Below, one piece after another: positions 1-13,500 of a stretch of DNA of 64,000 nt. The stretch covers positions 18,152,708-18,216,707 of the forward strand of contig NC_037590.1 in the NCBI RefSeq assembly GCF_003073045.1, in the 5' to 3' direction. Position 1 is the stretch's first letter. Every line of letters begins with the position of its first letter. The stretch comes from Pomacea canaliculata. Lineage: Eukaryota > Mollusca > Gastropoda > Architaenioglossa > Ampullariidae. The notes under the pieces were generated by a model that saw only the letters and a program-made list of their open reading frames with translations, was not told the DNA's origin and made no database searches. The position numbers and the translations under genes are program-made.

Positions 1-4
1 TTCC

Positions 5-275
5 ACAAACATAAGGCTGATCATGTGACACTACTGTGTGATCTGCACTGGCTCCCAATTCGGGCTTGCATCAAATTGAAGATCATCATACTTTGCTGTT
101 GTGTTGTTCATGGTCTTGCTCCAGTCCCTCTTGAGCTTGTGTTGCCCTACTAGCCTGGCTGGTCAATTTGCTCTGCCTGCACTAGTTTTCTCACTGTCCC
201 ACATATCAGACTGGAGAATTTCAGCCATTGCTCATTTTCTTTCTCTGAACATGATATTTGGAACACCTTCCATTT
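5..275 (+). mobile_element. Non-LTR retrotransposon relic, end of reverse transcriptase domain
   Basis: In one frame positions 5-150 read HKADHVTLLCDLHWLPIRA and then a stretch ending HGLAPVPLELVLPY before a stop. The LHWLPIRA...HGLAP...L..Y pattern is the conserved end of reverse transcriptases of CR1/L2/Rex-like LINEs. Similarity fades after the stop, though a DIWN word near 250-262 resembles the usual RLWN..LP element that follows. It is a 5'-truncated, frame-broken copy cut by the window edge and lies upstream of the MXRA7-like exon, probably in its intron. The exact clade cannot be settled by eye. Confidence 0.7.
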
Positions 276-296
276 CTTTGTGCAGTAAGGATAATA

Positions 297-649
297 CAGG
301 TAGTCCTCGACATACGACGTTGATCCGTTCTTACGCGGCGTCGTATACCGAATTTCGACGTTAGTCGGATCATATGTTCATACAGTACTGTACCATAATA
401 ACAGTACAGTACTGCAAACACTTAGCCTATCCAAACACCTATCTTAACACAGTACCCTACATAATTATGAATAAGCATAAGTACAGTAAAATATTGTGCA
501 GTACAGTACTGTACTGGACTCTATGACTTCCGCCACATGTGGAATGAGGCGCACGTACAGTTCAACTTACAACGCTAAACCTCGTAAGTCGGAATGAGCG
601 TCGTATAAAGTGTCGTAACCACGAAATGACGTAACTCGAGGACTACCTG
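297..649. mobile_element. Tc1/mariner-like MITE with TA target duplication
   Basis: A perfect 14-bp terminal inverted repeat, CAGGTAGTCCTCGA at 297-310 and its reverse complement at 636-649, is flanked on both sides by TA (295-296 and 650-651). The termini extend as imperfect complements rich in 'tacgac' and 'cgtaag' words. The interior is short, AT-rich and has no coding capacity (repeated acagtactgtac motifs), so this is a non-autonomous element. The TA duplication and the 'CAGGTAGTCC(T/C)CGAC..ACGAC' style of end are typical of the pogo/Tigger branch of Tc1/mariner. That branch assignment is from memory of the family; the repeat structure is directly seen. Confidence 0.85.
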
Positions 650-970
650 TATATGCTTTCCAGTTTGGACTTAAAACCTCTTAAAACCTATTTTTCATGT
701 AAGATAAGTCCTTAAAGAACCCAGATTTTTCTCTGATCTCTCTCTCTCTGACATAATATAGTATCCATGTTACAAGAATTTGATAGAAATTTTAATATTT
801 ATTTTAAATTCAAGATTATGTTTTTTTATTTTGTAATGTATACAGTATACTTCACCTGGAAGTCTCATTATATTTAGGTCCAACATGCACAACAGCTTCA
901 ATAACAGTTTATTTTAATTATAATTAATGAACAGGCATAATAAACTTGATTGATGTATATTTTTCTACAG

Positions 971-1242
971 GCGATGAAGTTGACGAAACTGACGATGAGC
1001 CAGTAATTGACCCAGTTACATATTGTGAACACATTCAGGGAGAAATCAAGAAAGTCAAACAGAAAGTTGCTACTCGTAAAATATGTGAGGGCCTGACAAA
1101 AGAACAGTTAGCAGAAGAGAGGGAGCGTCAGCGAGAACAGCTGTCACAAATTTTCAAACTGATGCAGGAACAGAAAGAACGTTTTGGCATTAACTCTATG
1201 GAGGAAATGCAAGACCAGATGCGCCTCTATGCAAATTTCTAA
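971..1242 (+). CDS. MXRA7-like protein, terminal coding exon
   Basis: An acceptor (ttttctacag, 961-970) opens an exon that completes one codon and then encodes about 90 residues to the TAA at 1240-1242. The protein begins acidic (DEVDETDDEPVIDP). It then becomes a highly charged helix containing LTKEQLAEERERQREQLSQI, followed by FKLMQEQKERFG and a short end DQMRLYANF. Matrix-remodelling-associated protein 7 ends in the same way, with a coiled-coil 'EEL..E..VQREQL.AIFKLM' segment and a final '.QL.LYD.' motif. MXRA7 is a small single-pass membrane protein of unclear function. The N-terminus and membrane segment would lie left of the window. Assignment is by motif memory; another coiled-coil protein is possible. 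Confidence 0.6.
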
Positions 1243-4200
1243 ATCCTGGAGTACATATTAATAGATTTTTTTCAAAACAATAGTTACATTCTTTGGATGT
1301 AGGTATGTATCCATGAACATGTAGAGATGTGCAAGTACACTCACAGGCACATATCTATACCATTGACATTCTCTAATTATAATACTTGGCCAGAAAGAAA
1401 TGGTTTCCTTCTCATGGAATACGTAAAAATTGTGTTTTTTAACATGATATAATAGTTTAAATTTTTTTATAATAATCACCTTTCATATTCTGATCACTGT
1501 AACTAAATTTTAGAAATGACTACAGCTTTTATTTTACTCTAATTTCCAAAAAGTTGTGTTTGAGTCAGAATATGGCGAGCTGTTCAGGGTGGCCAAAAAT
1601 TGTTGACTAGTGCTACTAGCATTTACACTACATATTACTTTCTCTGTAGTAAATCTCTCTTTTCCAGACCACTAAGAAGTATAATTAATGCATCATTGTC
1701 TCGTGAATCTCACATCACAGTGCAGCTTGCGTGCATCTACCTTAAGTTTATTGGGATCACTCATATTTGACCCTTCCTGAGTAAAATTGGCCCATCCTTC
1801 ACTGTATCATCTCAACACTGTAAACAGGCCTTTTTATTGAATCTAGTGTTTTCTGGTTTTGATTGCAGAATCGATTCACCCCTAGTCTTTAATTGTGGGA
1901 GATTACCATATGATTGAGAGCCACCATCACAACTACAAAATCATGCACAACTGCGTGCTGGCAACATTAGGACATAGTATAAGAAATATTATCTCTCATA
2001 AATGATCCCCGAAACTCTGTTGGTAATAGCTACTTGTGTCATTGGTGATCTATTTGTCTTTTGGGCATGGAAAGATTCAGCTTTCAGTGTTGGAACAATA
2101 TGATCTCACATGGGGCAAAATGGCCATAGCTGGACCAAGTTAGCACAAATGGGGGTTGGGTGGGTGAAATGACTACCTCCCTTTTTTATATGGTCATTTG
2201 TTTGCTGACCTTTGTGTTCTTTGCTGTATGGTTGGCTGTCAGTTTGTTTATCCTGTAGTCTTTTGCTCACAGCACATTTAGATCTCTTTCACATGAGGAA
2301 ATATGCTAAGCAATTTCAGTTATTATTGTTCTTCTTAAGTTTATGCTTTGGTTCCATTATGGTCCATTTTTGGTGGCCACTAAAGAAGATGATTTCTCAC
2401 ATTTCATTCTGTTTAATCCATTTTACCTGTAAGGAAAGCAATATTTTTCAGACTTGTTTTCAGACTTTACACGCACCCTGTCAAACATTGATAAAACATC
2501 TTAGTCTAACAATTAGACATTACTGCTGGAGGAATAATATAGGGTAAAGCACATTGATTTTAACTGATAATTGTGAAGGATTTTCCCCCCTAATTTTTCT
2601 TGATGCTGCTTGACATTTTTGAACTAAGATTTGGATTGTATTCAGTGGAAAAAAGAGTCTCAGTAACATGTACATGTCAAATCCTAAAGGTTATTTACAG
2701 AAGATGATAAATAATTTTACATTTGAACCTCTGAATGTTTTGGAACAAAGTATTATTACTTTTGATATTCTTATTTATTGTATTAATCAATACATTGTGT
2801 TGGTAATTATATAAAAAGGTGTGGTATTTTTTCGGATATAACAACTTGTATCTTCAGAAGTCTGGACAAGGTTGGAGAAATTGGTGTTTTATGATGAACC
2901 AGCAATTAAGGCTCTATCATGACAAAGCATATGACCCTCCAAATAGATGCTACATGCAGAGAAAGAACTCAGGTCTGGAGTTAAAGTGGAGATTTCACAT
3001 TTAGAGTGTGCATGACATTGTAAAGTTAGCTCCTCCTTCTGCCCCACTTAGAAGGAATGATTTTTTTTCCCTTTATTGTTGCAAACATTTGATGGGAAAA
3101 AACTGCCCAGATGTAAAGACCTCAAGTCCATGTGAGGTGAGGTGGAAAATTAGCTTCAGTTTGGTCTTATCATCTCCTGCTTCAGGCAAAACTTTTTGTC
3201 CCTGTATGTTGTCCTGGTGGTGATGTGTGCAATTCTCAGCTGTCTTAACATTAACTTGCAGTTTGCAGAGATAAAGGTTTGGAGAATTGTTGATAGTGAA
3301 TTCAAACTGAGCTTGTGGTAAAGATATTTGTCCTTATGATATTGTATGTATATATATACACATGTTAATATATTCATTTATATAGTAATTGAACAATTTC
3401 TGGACACCATGCAGAAAATAGATTGATTCGACATCTGTCTTAAGCTCCAATTCAGTTGTTATTATGGAATGTCCATTGTGATCATTTGTGTTTTCATTTC
3501 CTTGTTGTCAGTCTACTCATACCCTTGTCCATATTTATTCTCATGTACTTGTCATAGCTGCTGTATAATTATGCAGTTTTGGGTGACACAAAAATTATCA
3601 CACTGTGATGAATTTGATGTACCTTATATTTATATAAGCTCTGGCTCATTTAAAGGTTGGCCTCAAGGGCATGTATATAAGTATTGAAGTGTGATCATGT
3701 GATTGGTGAAAAAAGACTATCAAGGAAGAAATCACACTTCAAAATAAAAACCAAACTCCTAATCATGTAAAGAAAATTTTTAAGGGGTTTTGAAAACGTA
3801 AAAAGCAAACCAAAACAGTTTAGGTCGGAGGTCTCATCATTCAAGACATTTTGTAATAACTTGCAACATGAAATGTGTGTGATATTTCATTACTTGCTAT
3901 CAAAGGTCAGTAAAATACTTTATGTATATAGTTGAACATCAGGGGAAAATGACTTTAACAATTGTTCTTTCTGCAGCTTCTCACATACTTTTTCAATTTT
4001 TGCATCAGTTTGCCTTTCACATTAGCTTAACCAACTGTAGTTACCTTCCCAAGTTGAAACTTATAGGTAAAATTGCCCATGTTCATAAATATAAGCCCTG
4101 ATCATTAGTGTGCTGGACTGTGTAGCAGGTTTCCAGTTTAAGGCTCTGGTCTATGGCTGAACAATTTTAAACATCTAGCATCAGCTTAACAGAAAGGGGA

Positions 4201-5590
4201 AGATGATTTGTAATGAAAGGTAATGTAGCAGAATGAGAAGGTTGGGCTTCACCTTCAATATGCTGTGGCCTAAAGATGGGACCACATACATTATGTTCAC
4301 TGCTACTGCAACCATAAGGCTATGGGAATTCTTTACCTTTACCAAAGTGATTACACTTAGAGGCAGCTCCATATTTCATCAACAACTCAATTAAAACATA
4401 TGCTTCTAGAAAAGTGACTGGAAGTGTGTGACGATTCATCTAAAATATTGGACAGTTTAGCCAATGGATTTTTTTTTTTTTTGTAATTATATCTGATCCC
4501 TGAACCCAGACCAGGTTTTAGGACACTCTTTGTTAAATGTGCCTTGAAATTATTCCTGTTGGCAGTCTTATTCCATAAATGAATAATGCAGAGGTTCTGA
4601 TTTCTTTGTAGAACAGTGTATGGTAGGATTGTCATTAGTATCATTGTAGATGTACACTTGATTCAGACATTCAAGTTTTCCCATTTATGAGATTTACCTC
4701 AAAACTTCTAGACGATGGGATACAGATGTTAGAAACTGTTTTAAGTATAAAAGTAACAGTTACACTGAACTATGTGACACAAGGTATGCCTGTATAATTG
4801 TTTCTCCAAATATGCTGTTTCCAAGGAGCAAAAAAAGGTTTTACCCAAAAGTCTGGGACAGCATTTACAAGTAACTCCTTTCTTTCGCCGTAAAGGAAAA
4901 ATATTTCAAAAATCAGTTAATAGTAATTTGCAAGGATAGTACCATTTTGCAGCCTGTGTCAAGATATGAAATGTTGAATACGTTTGTTGTCTGGACAAAT
5001 GTTTAAAAAGGAGTGTGTGCATGTATGTTACCATTTGACAGCACGTCAACATTAAAATACTGAGCATATTTGTTTGACTATTTTGTGAAGTGTGTGAATA
5101 TATGAAACGAGAAAGGGAGACTGACTCTTTTGGTCGATGACGATTTCCACTACACATTTGTCTGCATTCAGTTCGCACTTACACGACACTGTTTCTACAT
5201 TCTTTAAAGATCGAGAAGGTGTGAGACATGATTTAAAACTAACCAAAACTTAGAAAATGTGTTGTATTTGCCTCTTATACACTTATGAGGGATCGATAGG
5301 ATGATGCTCGATCATTGGTGGTTCTTTTCAAAACCTCATGCACATGTCTTTTTATTATTGTTATTACATGTATCTGCTCGTTTGGAAAGGTCACATTCTG
5401 AACACAGATTTGTGGATTTTTGTAGATTCGTTGACGTTATTAGTCCTCGTAAGTTTAGACTGATCCTTCGTTCCCCGCTACTGGCAGTAGCTCAAGCACA
5501 AGACAAGTAATAAATAAAGACATTTATACAACTAAAATAGTAGGCATTCAGATCGAACCAATCTACCCACAAGAATACCGAACACACCAG
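1243..5590. other. AT-rich 3' UTR and intergenic region
   Basis: After the MXRA7-like stop there are 4.3 kb of AT-rich sequence. All open frames are short, lack splice context and resemble nothing I know. The segment at about 3764-3880 is one copy of a dispersed repeat whose second copy is at about 10010-10110. No other gene, RNA or inverted repeat was recognised. Confidence 0.5.
3764..3880. repeat. Dispersed repeat, copy 1
   Basis: This segment shares an ordered series of words with 10010-10110: 'aatcatgtaaagaaaattt', then 'aaa.gtaaa', a 'ttaggt' block, 'ga.gtctcatc', and 'aagacatt.tgtaataa'. The two copies differ by substitutions and small gaps. No terminal inverted repeat or tail is obvious, so the family is unknown. 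Confidence 0.6.
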
Positions 5591-5667
5591 ATAACCTTTG
5601 TCCTTTCGCTTACCTTTGACCTTACGGTGTTAGCGCGAGCGAGAGGTAGCGACAAGGCAGACGCAAA

Positions 5668-8600
5668 ATGGCGGACAACGACGGGATGCAGAAGATGCTT
5701 CCTGAAGCAGACGCTTTTAAACGTAAATATGCTCGACACCCATTGTGTGCCCGAACGTCGTACAGCTGCAACAAGCTTTTTCTCTTTATTTATACTCTGC
5801 TTTTCCTGGTGAGTGGCTGTTTAAATTCTCAAATAATATGCGTGGGTGAAAAAAGCGGCATAAATCCGCTGTATTATACAGCTTCGATTTGTGCCAATCA
5901 CGGACAGGAGATGTCAAAGAATACTACTGATCGATTGATGCGCTTGTGGCATTTATCGCATGCGTACATAAATAAAAGATGACAATGCTGTTGTAAATAC
6001 TTGACACTAAAGTGCGCGAGCACAGTATAATTTAACACTACCGTACAGAATTAATACATAGCCATTGAAAGCAAACAATAATATGGCAGATTGAAGCAGT
6101 TTGTGGATTTCTTTTAAGAAAAAATCATATGAATCAGTTATGAATAAATGAACTGGAAATGGGATTTGTTAAGACTTCAGCATAATAACTGTAATTTATT
6201 TTACAGTTTGTGGGCATCATCTTGGTTGCCATCGGCGTGTTGGTAGAGTTGCACAGGCAGCAAGTGGCCGATCTAAACAACCAGTTATCTCTGCCTGTGG
6301 CTCTTCTGATTGTTGTGGGACTAGTCATTGCTGCCAATGCCCTTTGTGGCATGGTTGGGACGCTTACTGAAAACATCATTCTTTTGAAAGTGGTAGGTGT
6401 GAACAATATTTTGTTGTTATTCCTAATTCCTTCCTTACATGTGTACACAAAATAACTGCCTGAAACTAAGCAATTTTCCGAAAAAGATATTACCCTGACC
6501 ACGAACTTCTATGTAGGTTTATAAATATTGTTATCGACTGATGCATAGTGTCACAAACTGCTGTCTTTTCCTTACTCTGTCATTTACCCAGTGCTCACAA
6601 TATTTTTGGAATAGCATGGTAAAGCGGAAATTGGCAAGAACAAAACAAAATAATTCCCAACAAGGCTTCTGCTTTTTTGTCTTTTTGTAAAAATTCTACA
6701 CCCTTAACCTCTTTACAGCAAGTTTACTTTTAGTAAGCTATTTGTGTAAATCCCCCTAGATATTAAATAGGTCAAGAATGAGAATTTATAGTGATGACCT
6801 ATAAATAAAACTTTTGCTTCTGTGTTAATGTTAGTATCATAATCATCATTATCATTATAATTTTTCTTTTACCCTTTTCCAGTTTCTGGTCATTACTGTG
6901 ATTTCCTTTCTGGTCCAAGTCACCATTGGTGTAATTGCTTTCATCTACAGAGAACAGGTAGGCTATGTGTGTCTATTGGTCACTGTAAACAGCTGATGTA
7001 CACTTCTCATTTTGTGGGTTTAAAAAAAATTTTGCTTGTTAATAAGATCATCAACAAGTAACATAAGAAAAAGTTAGGAATTTCTATCATTTTGAGATGT
7101 CCCAGGTTGGGACTGTGAGCACAAATGTGCTACTGTAAGATTATAATTAGCAGCAAGGACCTAGGAAGCTTTTTTTTAGTGTGTGTAAAATTTTGTCACT
7201 TACTGTGGGTTTTTTTTTCCTTTTTTACAAAAAATAAGAGCTCAGTCCACACAGAAAATACTGTCAATAATAACTCCTGACTGATTTTTAAAACTGGACA
7301 TGGTCTGCATAATTAACTTTGTTGACACTTTTTTTTTTTGTTTCTGTTGGCAAGAGGTCATAGTGATGGTCTTATCTATGTGTTCACTTCTAGGTTATTG
7401 AATATAAAGTTGAATTTTGTTATACACTTTATGAGTTTATCTCACCTTTTTACACTTTCAGCTAACCTATTATAAGTAAAATTATCATAGAGAACAGTAA
7501 ATGTTAATGCAATGCCATTGCTTTAATAATGCTTAAATTATAGAGTGTTACCTATATGATTAACAAATCAAAAAGCATAATAATTTTGAGGCATATGCTT
7601 TTTTTCTTGAATAAAAGTACATTGATTGACTAAAACTTTTATCAGAGGCTCATGATGATTAAAGATCAGACAACAAACTAACAAAATCCTGCTAACATCC
7701 AGTAATATCTACAGTGACTAATTAAAACAAAAATGATTAAAATTTAAAATGAAAAAAGAGCCCATCATTAAACATTCCCAAGAAACTTATAGGAATAAAG
7801 ACTGTACATCTTGCTGGGGTATAAATGCTTGAAATAATTATGTGGCAACTTAGTGTGGAAACCCAAGAAATACTTGCACAGAATGCTATCAAGGGACAAC
7901 CACTTGGAAAAACTGTACAGGAAGCTATTGAATTGTTTCAGCATGTAGAAAGAACCAGTAAGAAATTTGTACGAGAAATGAAAATGAGTGGCACTGTTGA
8001 CATAGGAGCAAGGAGCTTCAGGGACAGATGCAGATGTTTTGTGGATATAAATTGTAAAAGTGGTGTATTGAAATTAGCTTGTCTAAATCTTTATGCCCTT
8101 CCTGTATGCATTTTAAAACTAGTGAAAGGCCATTCAGATTTCATCAACTCTAAATTCTATCTGTAAAACCACTAACATATCCTTGGAAGTAAAGTGAGTG
8201 CTGTTGTCAAATGTACCTTTTCCAGCTAATAAGCTGCATGCATCAGTGTCTGATTGTGCAATAGTCTTGACCCTGCAGAACTGAGTAGCATCCATAGCAT
8301 GGTATTTTTAATGATCAACAGAATTTTTGGTTATTAACCTCAGATTACTACTATTTTTTTAATTACAGTAGGGAAATAATCAAAACTCATGTAACTTAAC
8401 ATGTTGCTAGAGGCAGATTAAAGAATTCCATAAAAAGGTGATGGTCAGGGCAAGGTCAGAAAAGTGCTATTGACATTGGATCCGAATGTGCTAGACAGGC
8501 TGCAGTGGGGGTTAATGTAGGCCATAATTAGCTTCCACACTTTCCTCCCTGGCTCACAGCCAGAGAGCAGGTCTGTTATCATGGAAGCCACTTAGTTCAC

Positions 8601-10528
8601 AAAAAGAGAGAAAATTTGCAATTAACCTGAGCGTGAACTTATTTCTGGTCAGAGATTTTTATTCTACATCAACAATTAGATAAAGTGGTCCCCTGAGCAT
8701 GAACTTATTTCTCATCAGAGATTTTTTATTCTACATCAACAATTAGATAAAGTAGTCCCCTGAATGACCATGGTGTGTGTTGTGCATGTGTGTCTGTACA
8801 ACCCATATAAATAGAATGGTTAGAGAATTTTTCTCTTCTCTGTGATTACTGACACTTCTTTAAACCTGATTCTCTTTTTCTTTTGGAAGTAAACTTTTCA
8901 AGCTTTAAAAGCTCCACTTTGTGAGTGCTGAAATAAGTATGCCTCTTGGTCTTACCTCCATTTGATGAGATTTACAAATATGTTTGTATTTTAATACTAA
9001 GAAAACCATACATGCTTTAAATAGTTAGCAGATTTTTGCACTTTTCGCAGGTTTGGTTGAGATGTTCTAAAGCTTATGATATATTAGCAAACATGTACAT
9101 GGCTTATCTTGTGTGTGTGTGTGAAAGAGAGAAGAGGAAGAGGGATAAGGGAGATGAGTCAAGGGGAGAAGAGAATTGTTAAAGAGTTTATTTAAATCAT
9201 TAACAAAGATGTAGCTAGCATTATAACATTCCCAAACTAGCTGTACTTGCATAGGGTGAGTTTTCTGTGCCTTTGATGATGTAATTAAGGTAAACTCGAT
9301 CCAGAATATTCCTCATAATATCTTACTTTCTGCCTCTCTTCCTAAAAATTGTACCTTGAAAGGCTAGAGTTTTATCAAGGACTGTAAGATTGTTAGTGGA
9401 GATTAGGGGGACAGAAGATTGTTGGGGCACTTCTGCTGATTTTCCCCAAGGACACCAGACACTAGCCTGTTAGTTATTGATCTGTTGCTATTTCTGGAAC
9501 CCAGATTGTGTTCATAATATGGGAGCATGCACCATCCTTCTCTGCTGAACACTTTTTGTAATAAAGAACATGTTGATTAATACATTTCCTATTGATTATG
9601 CTAACTGGTCATTTTTGCAAATTAAGCTTTGTGCAAGTCAAGAAAATCTTTTGTTTAATAGAATAGTTCCTTAGAGATACATTGATCCCTAAACCAGATG
9701 CATGCAAAAGAGGAAAGATAAGAAAGTAATGCCAGAAACACGACTAATAAGCACAGTGCTAGATTTTAAACCAGTAACTTTCCAATCATGCCAATAAGTC
9801 CCTAAGTCAATGCTCAGACTGTGTCATGCACTCATATGCTTATCCATATGCATAGACAGGAGTCCACCCTTTCAGTGCAAAACACGCTGTATTTTATGAG
9901 GTGCTGGATATTGTATCAAAATAATCTATTGTGTGCTTTTTAGTTCTTTGCTCTGCCTTTATTACAGAACTACACAGAGTTTCCCATTATGAAGGAACTT
10001 TTATAAATCATGTAAAGAAAATTTGCCAAAAGGTCTAAAAATGTAAAGGAGGTTAGGTTGAAGATCTCATCTCATAAGACATTATGTAATAAATCAGCCA
10101 TGAAAACTGAGTATGTTGTGATTAATGAGTAATAATGTTAGGGACTTAGATGCATATGCATAAAATAATAAAATTAATTAAAACAGATACTCAGGGATTA
10201 AGCAGTGTGCACTTTTTCTGCCACTGTCAATAACATTTAAAATATGTCTGTCTAATGGGGAGTGATCTGAATAAATAAAAAAAAGAACCCAACAGTTTTT
10301 AACAGTCTGTAAACACCTATTTTTTTTTCACTATGCATCTGAAAACCCCAACCATTTTATGGATGGTAAACACTAATTATTGCTATTATGAAAGGCTATT
10401 TAACGACAATGTTGTAGTTCTCCTCTATGAGAGATCATTTTAAATACTACACAAGTCTGGCTGCAATTCTAAAAATTATAATTGCTTAGAAAAAATGGCA
10501 GCATTTTAATGTGGCATCTTATGCAGGC

Positions 10529-10559
<31 letters not shown>

Positions 10560-13500
10560 TTTATCTCCAGCATTTTGAAAGAATGTATAAGCATGTCTAT
10601 GTATTTCTATATGAATAAATTTACAGATGCATGCAGGAAAATGCTTCTGTTTATGACTTAGGGACAAATAGTAATATCCACAAAAGTCCAAGCATTTAAC
10701 TCTCTTAGCACAATGAGCCACAATCGTGGCTTTGCCAGGAAACATGGAGAAGACGATTTTCATTACTTCTAGTTAGTTTAGTTTTGTTCCTTGTTACTTC
10801 TCAAGGAGCATAGGGCCGCAACAACACCTCACTAGCGGACCTGGTTTTGGGCAGCACCCCTTAGTTGGGCCTATGTGGTTCCGACATCCTTTGCCTCACT
10901 CTCTACTGTTCTTTTCCATGTCTGCTTTGGTCTCCCAACTCGCCTCTTCCCCTGAGGGTTCCAGTCAATTTCGGTACATTTATTGCAAAGTTAAAGTTTT
11001 CTCCTTTCCAAAAATGCATAGGTTTCTTGGTCTAATATTTACCTCAGAGCAGCAATAATAAAAAACAAACTTCACCTATTGTCATCTTCACTGTCTTCAG
11101 TTATAAACCAGTCATTGTAATTTTATATTTTTATGTGGTGCTAAGAGGGTTAACCAGCTTACCAGTTTAAGCCTTGATGAATTAAATAAGTGTTGTAACA
11201 TCTTTTAACAGTCTTGTTGTCTATAGTTATCTTATAATGCCATTGATATTGCCATTGATGTAATACAGTGTACTGGCTAATATTACACAGCCTGGTGAAG
11301 TGTGTTAAATATTTTGGAAAATGAAGATAAGTCAAGGAGCAAATATTTAAATTTTCTGTACCAAGGGCTTTTAAGAATTTAACTAAAGCAATAGAAATTT
11401 TTTGCTTTCAGACTGCCAAGCGAGTTGCCTCAGTCCTAAGTACAGAGTTAATGTTTGCTGTGGAAGGTTACAAAGAGAATGAGGGACTTGCAAGAGCTAT
11501 GGACTACCTACAGAACCGGGTATAGTTTTGTCCACTGCTTTCTCTGGGACTGTCTGAAACGTTATTCTTTGTGAGAGGTTTATTTGTTGTATTTTTATGA
11601 GTATTTATTTAGCTTTTTTTTTTTTTAGTATTTTTTATGTTACTTCATGTCAATCATAATGATGTGTACCAAAAAGGAAGAAAGCTCCTTAAAGTAATAA
11701 TATTTCATAGAACATAGTCTACTTTATTGGGAGTGCAGTAATTTCCTTTCGCCGGCAAGTCTATAGTAACTAACTAGTTTGAATTTTCTGTCTGAGAAAC
11801 AACCAGAATGATGACCTACATGGCTGGATTAGCCTATTGTGATAAAACCTTAAGTGCTGACTTAGCATAAAATAACAACCATTCATTGGCAGGAGGGAAG
11901 CCACCCATTGAATGTTTTTGACCCCTAGTACTATCTGACATGCTGGAAGGTATAGAGGGTGAACTTTAGGCACATCGTGGGTTATTTTCTTTAGGTAGCA
12001 TCTATTGTAATTGTCATCACTTCCTGTCACCAGCTGTTGACGGAATAATAATGGAAGATTGCCACAATCCCTGAGGGGATAGGCAGAAGCAAAGGTTAAT
12101 GCTTGTGGCTTCTCTTCAAATGTGCCTTTGGTCTGGCTGTAACATTTGCAGCAAGGGGAAGTGAACAGTGTGAAAGCATATTTTCAGTGTTATGAGTAAT
12201 TAAATGTCAATATATTATATTATACACCAGTTCTATACACAATTCAAAATATTTGTAAAACGAATGCTGCACATGATATATTGGTGAATAAATATTATAT
12301 TTTATGTTTTGAAAATTTGTTTTATATTTTCATTGAGTTAAGTAAATCATTGCTATTCCATTAGATATACCAGAGGAACATAGCACCGGTTTTTATAGAC
12401 ACTGATAGTTGTACACTAGTTGCTTTCAAGGAGCAAATTATGAATTTGGAAACTGAGGGAATTACCAATAAAATGCTATTCGGATACACACTTGTACACT
12501 AGATGGAAACTCTTAAGATAAACTGAAGTGGAATTTTTGTTTTCAAATGTCTGGAATTTATTTATTACTCTAGCACAACTTGCAAATAACAATGAAAATG
12601 ACACTGGGTAGCAACTGAGATGCTAGGATGCCCTGATGATGTTTCTTTTCATGATCACGGTGTAAAAAGATGTAAAATAGTTCAAAGAATTTACAGTCTT
12701 CTAGAGAGTGCATGATATTGTGCCTGGATATGCATGAGTTTGCTTCTTTTTGCCTACTTTAGTATGAGTGCTGTGGACTGAGGTCATACCGAGACTACTC
12801 AGAGATGAATGAGGACTATTTCTGCAGACATGGAAAGTTGTGTGGAGTACCTGCTAGCTGCTGTCGAAGTCAGGAGGTGAATGAAGGACATTTTGTGTGC
12901 TCAACTGGATATCATGACTGTCTCATGTCAGGTTCATACCATAATACAACATGACAATTTTAAACTTGAAATTTTAGAACAGTAATAGTTTAAATAGTGA
13001 TTCCGTGTTTGATTGTTGAGTTTAAAAAGTGATTCTAACTACATGAATTTGTTCCATTTATATAAATGGCAGACTGTATTGAGTCAGATTTTTAATGGGG
13101 ATCTGTGTTGCAGGGAATAAAGCTGTCAGAAACTTGTGGCCATGATGTTATTGGAAACTTGACTGTGAGTAATAGTACTGCAGTGGTTGATATTGTTTGA
13201 TGAGAAATATAGAACTATGTACTCATTATAAATAAGTGTATGTTGTGTTTCCACTGCTGGTTTTTGTTCAGGGATATTTGTAGCTCTAGCTACATTTTTA
13301 AAAACTTAAAAATTTGTAACTTTAGTTGTTGGATTTTAAAATAATAAAACAGACTCCTTGTTGAAAATGTAAATCTAGTGAGCTGTTAGCAGCACTTAAA
13401 TATGCATGCATGTGTGTGAGTGCATTTGCAGATACCAAAAAACATGCACTTTATAAAATTGAATGGTCTGGTTCTTGATAATGCATAGTTTTTAAAGAGT

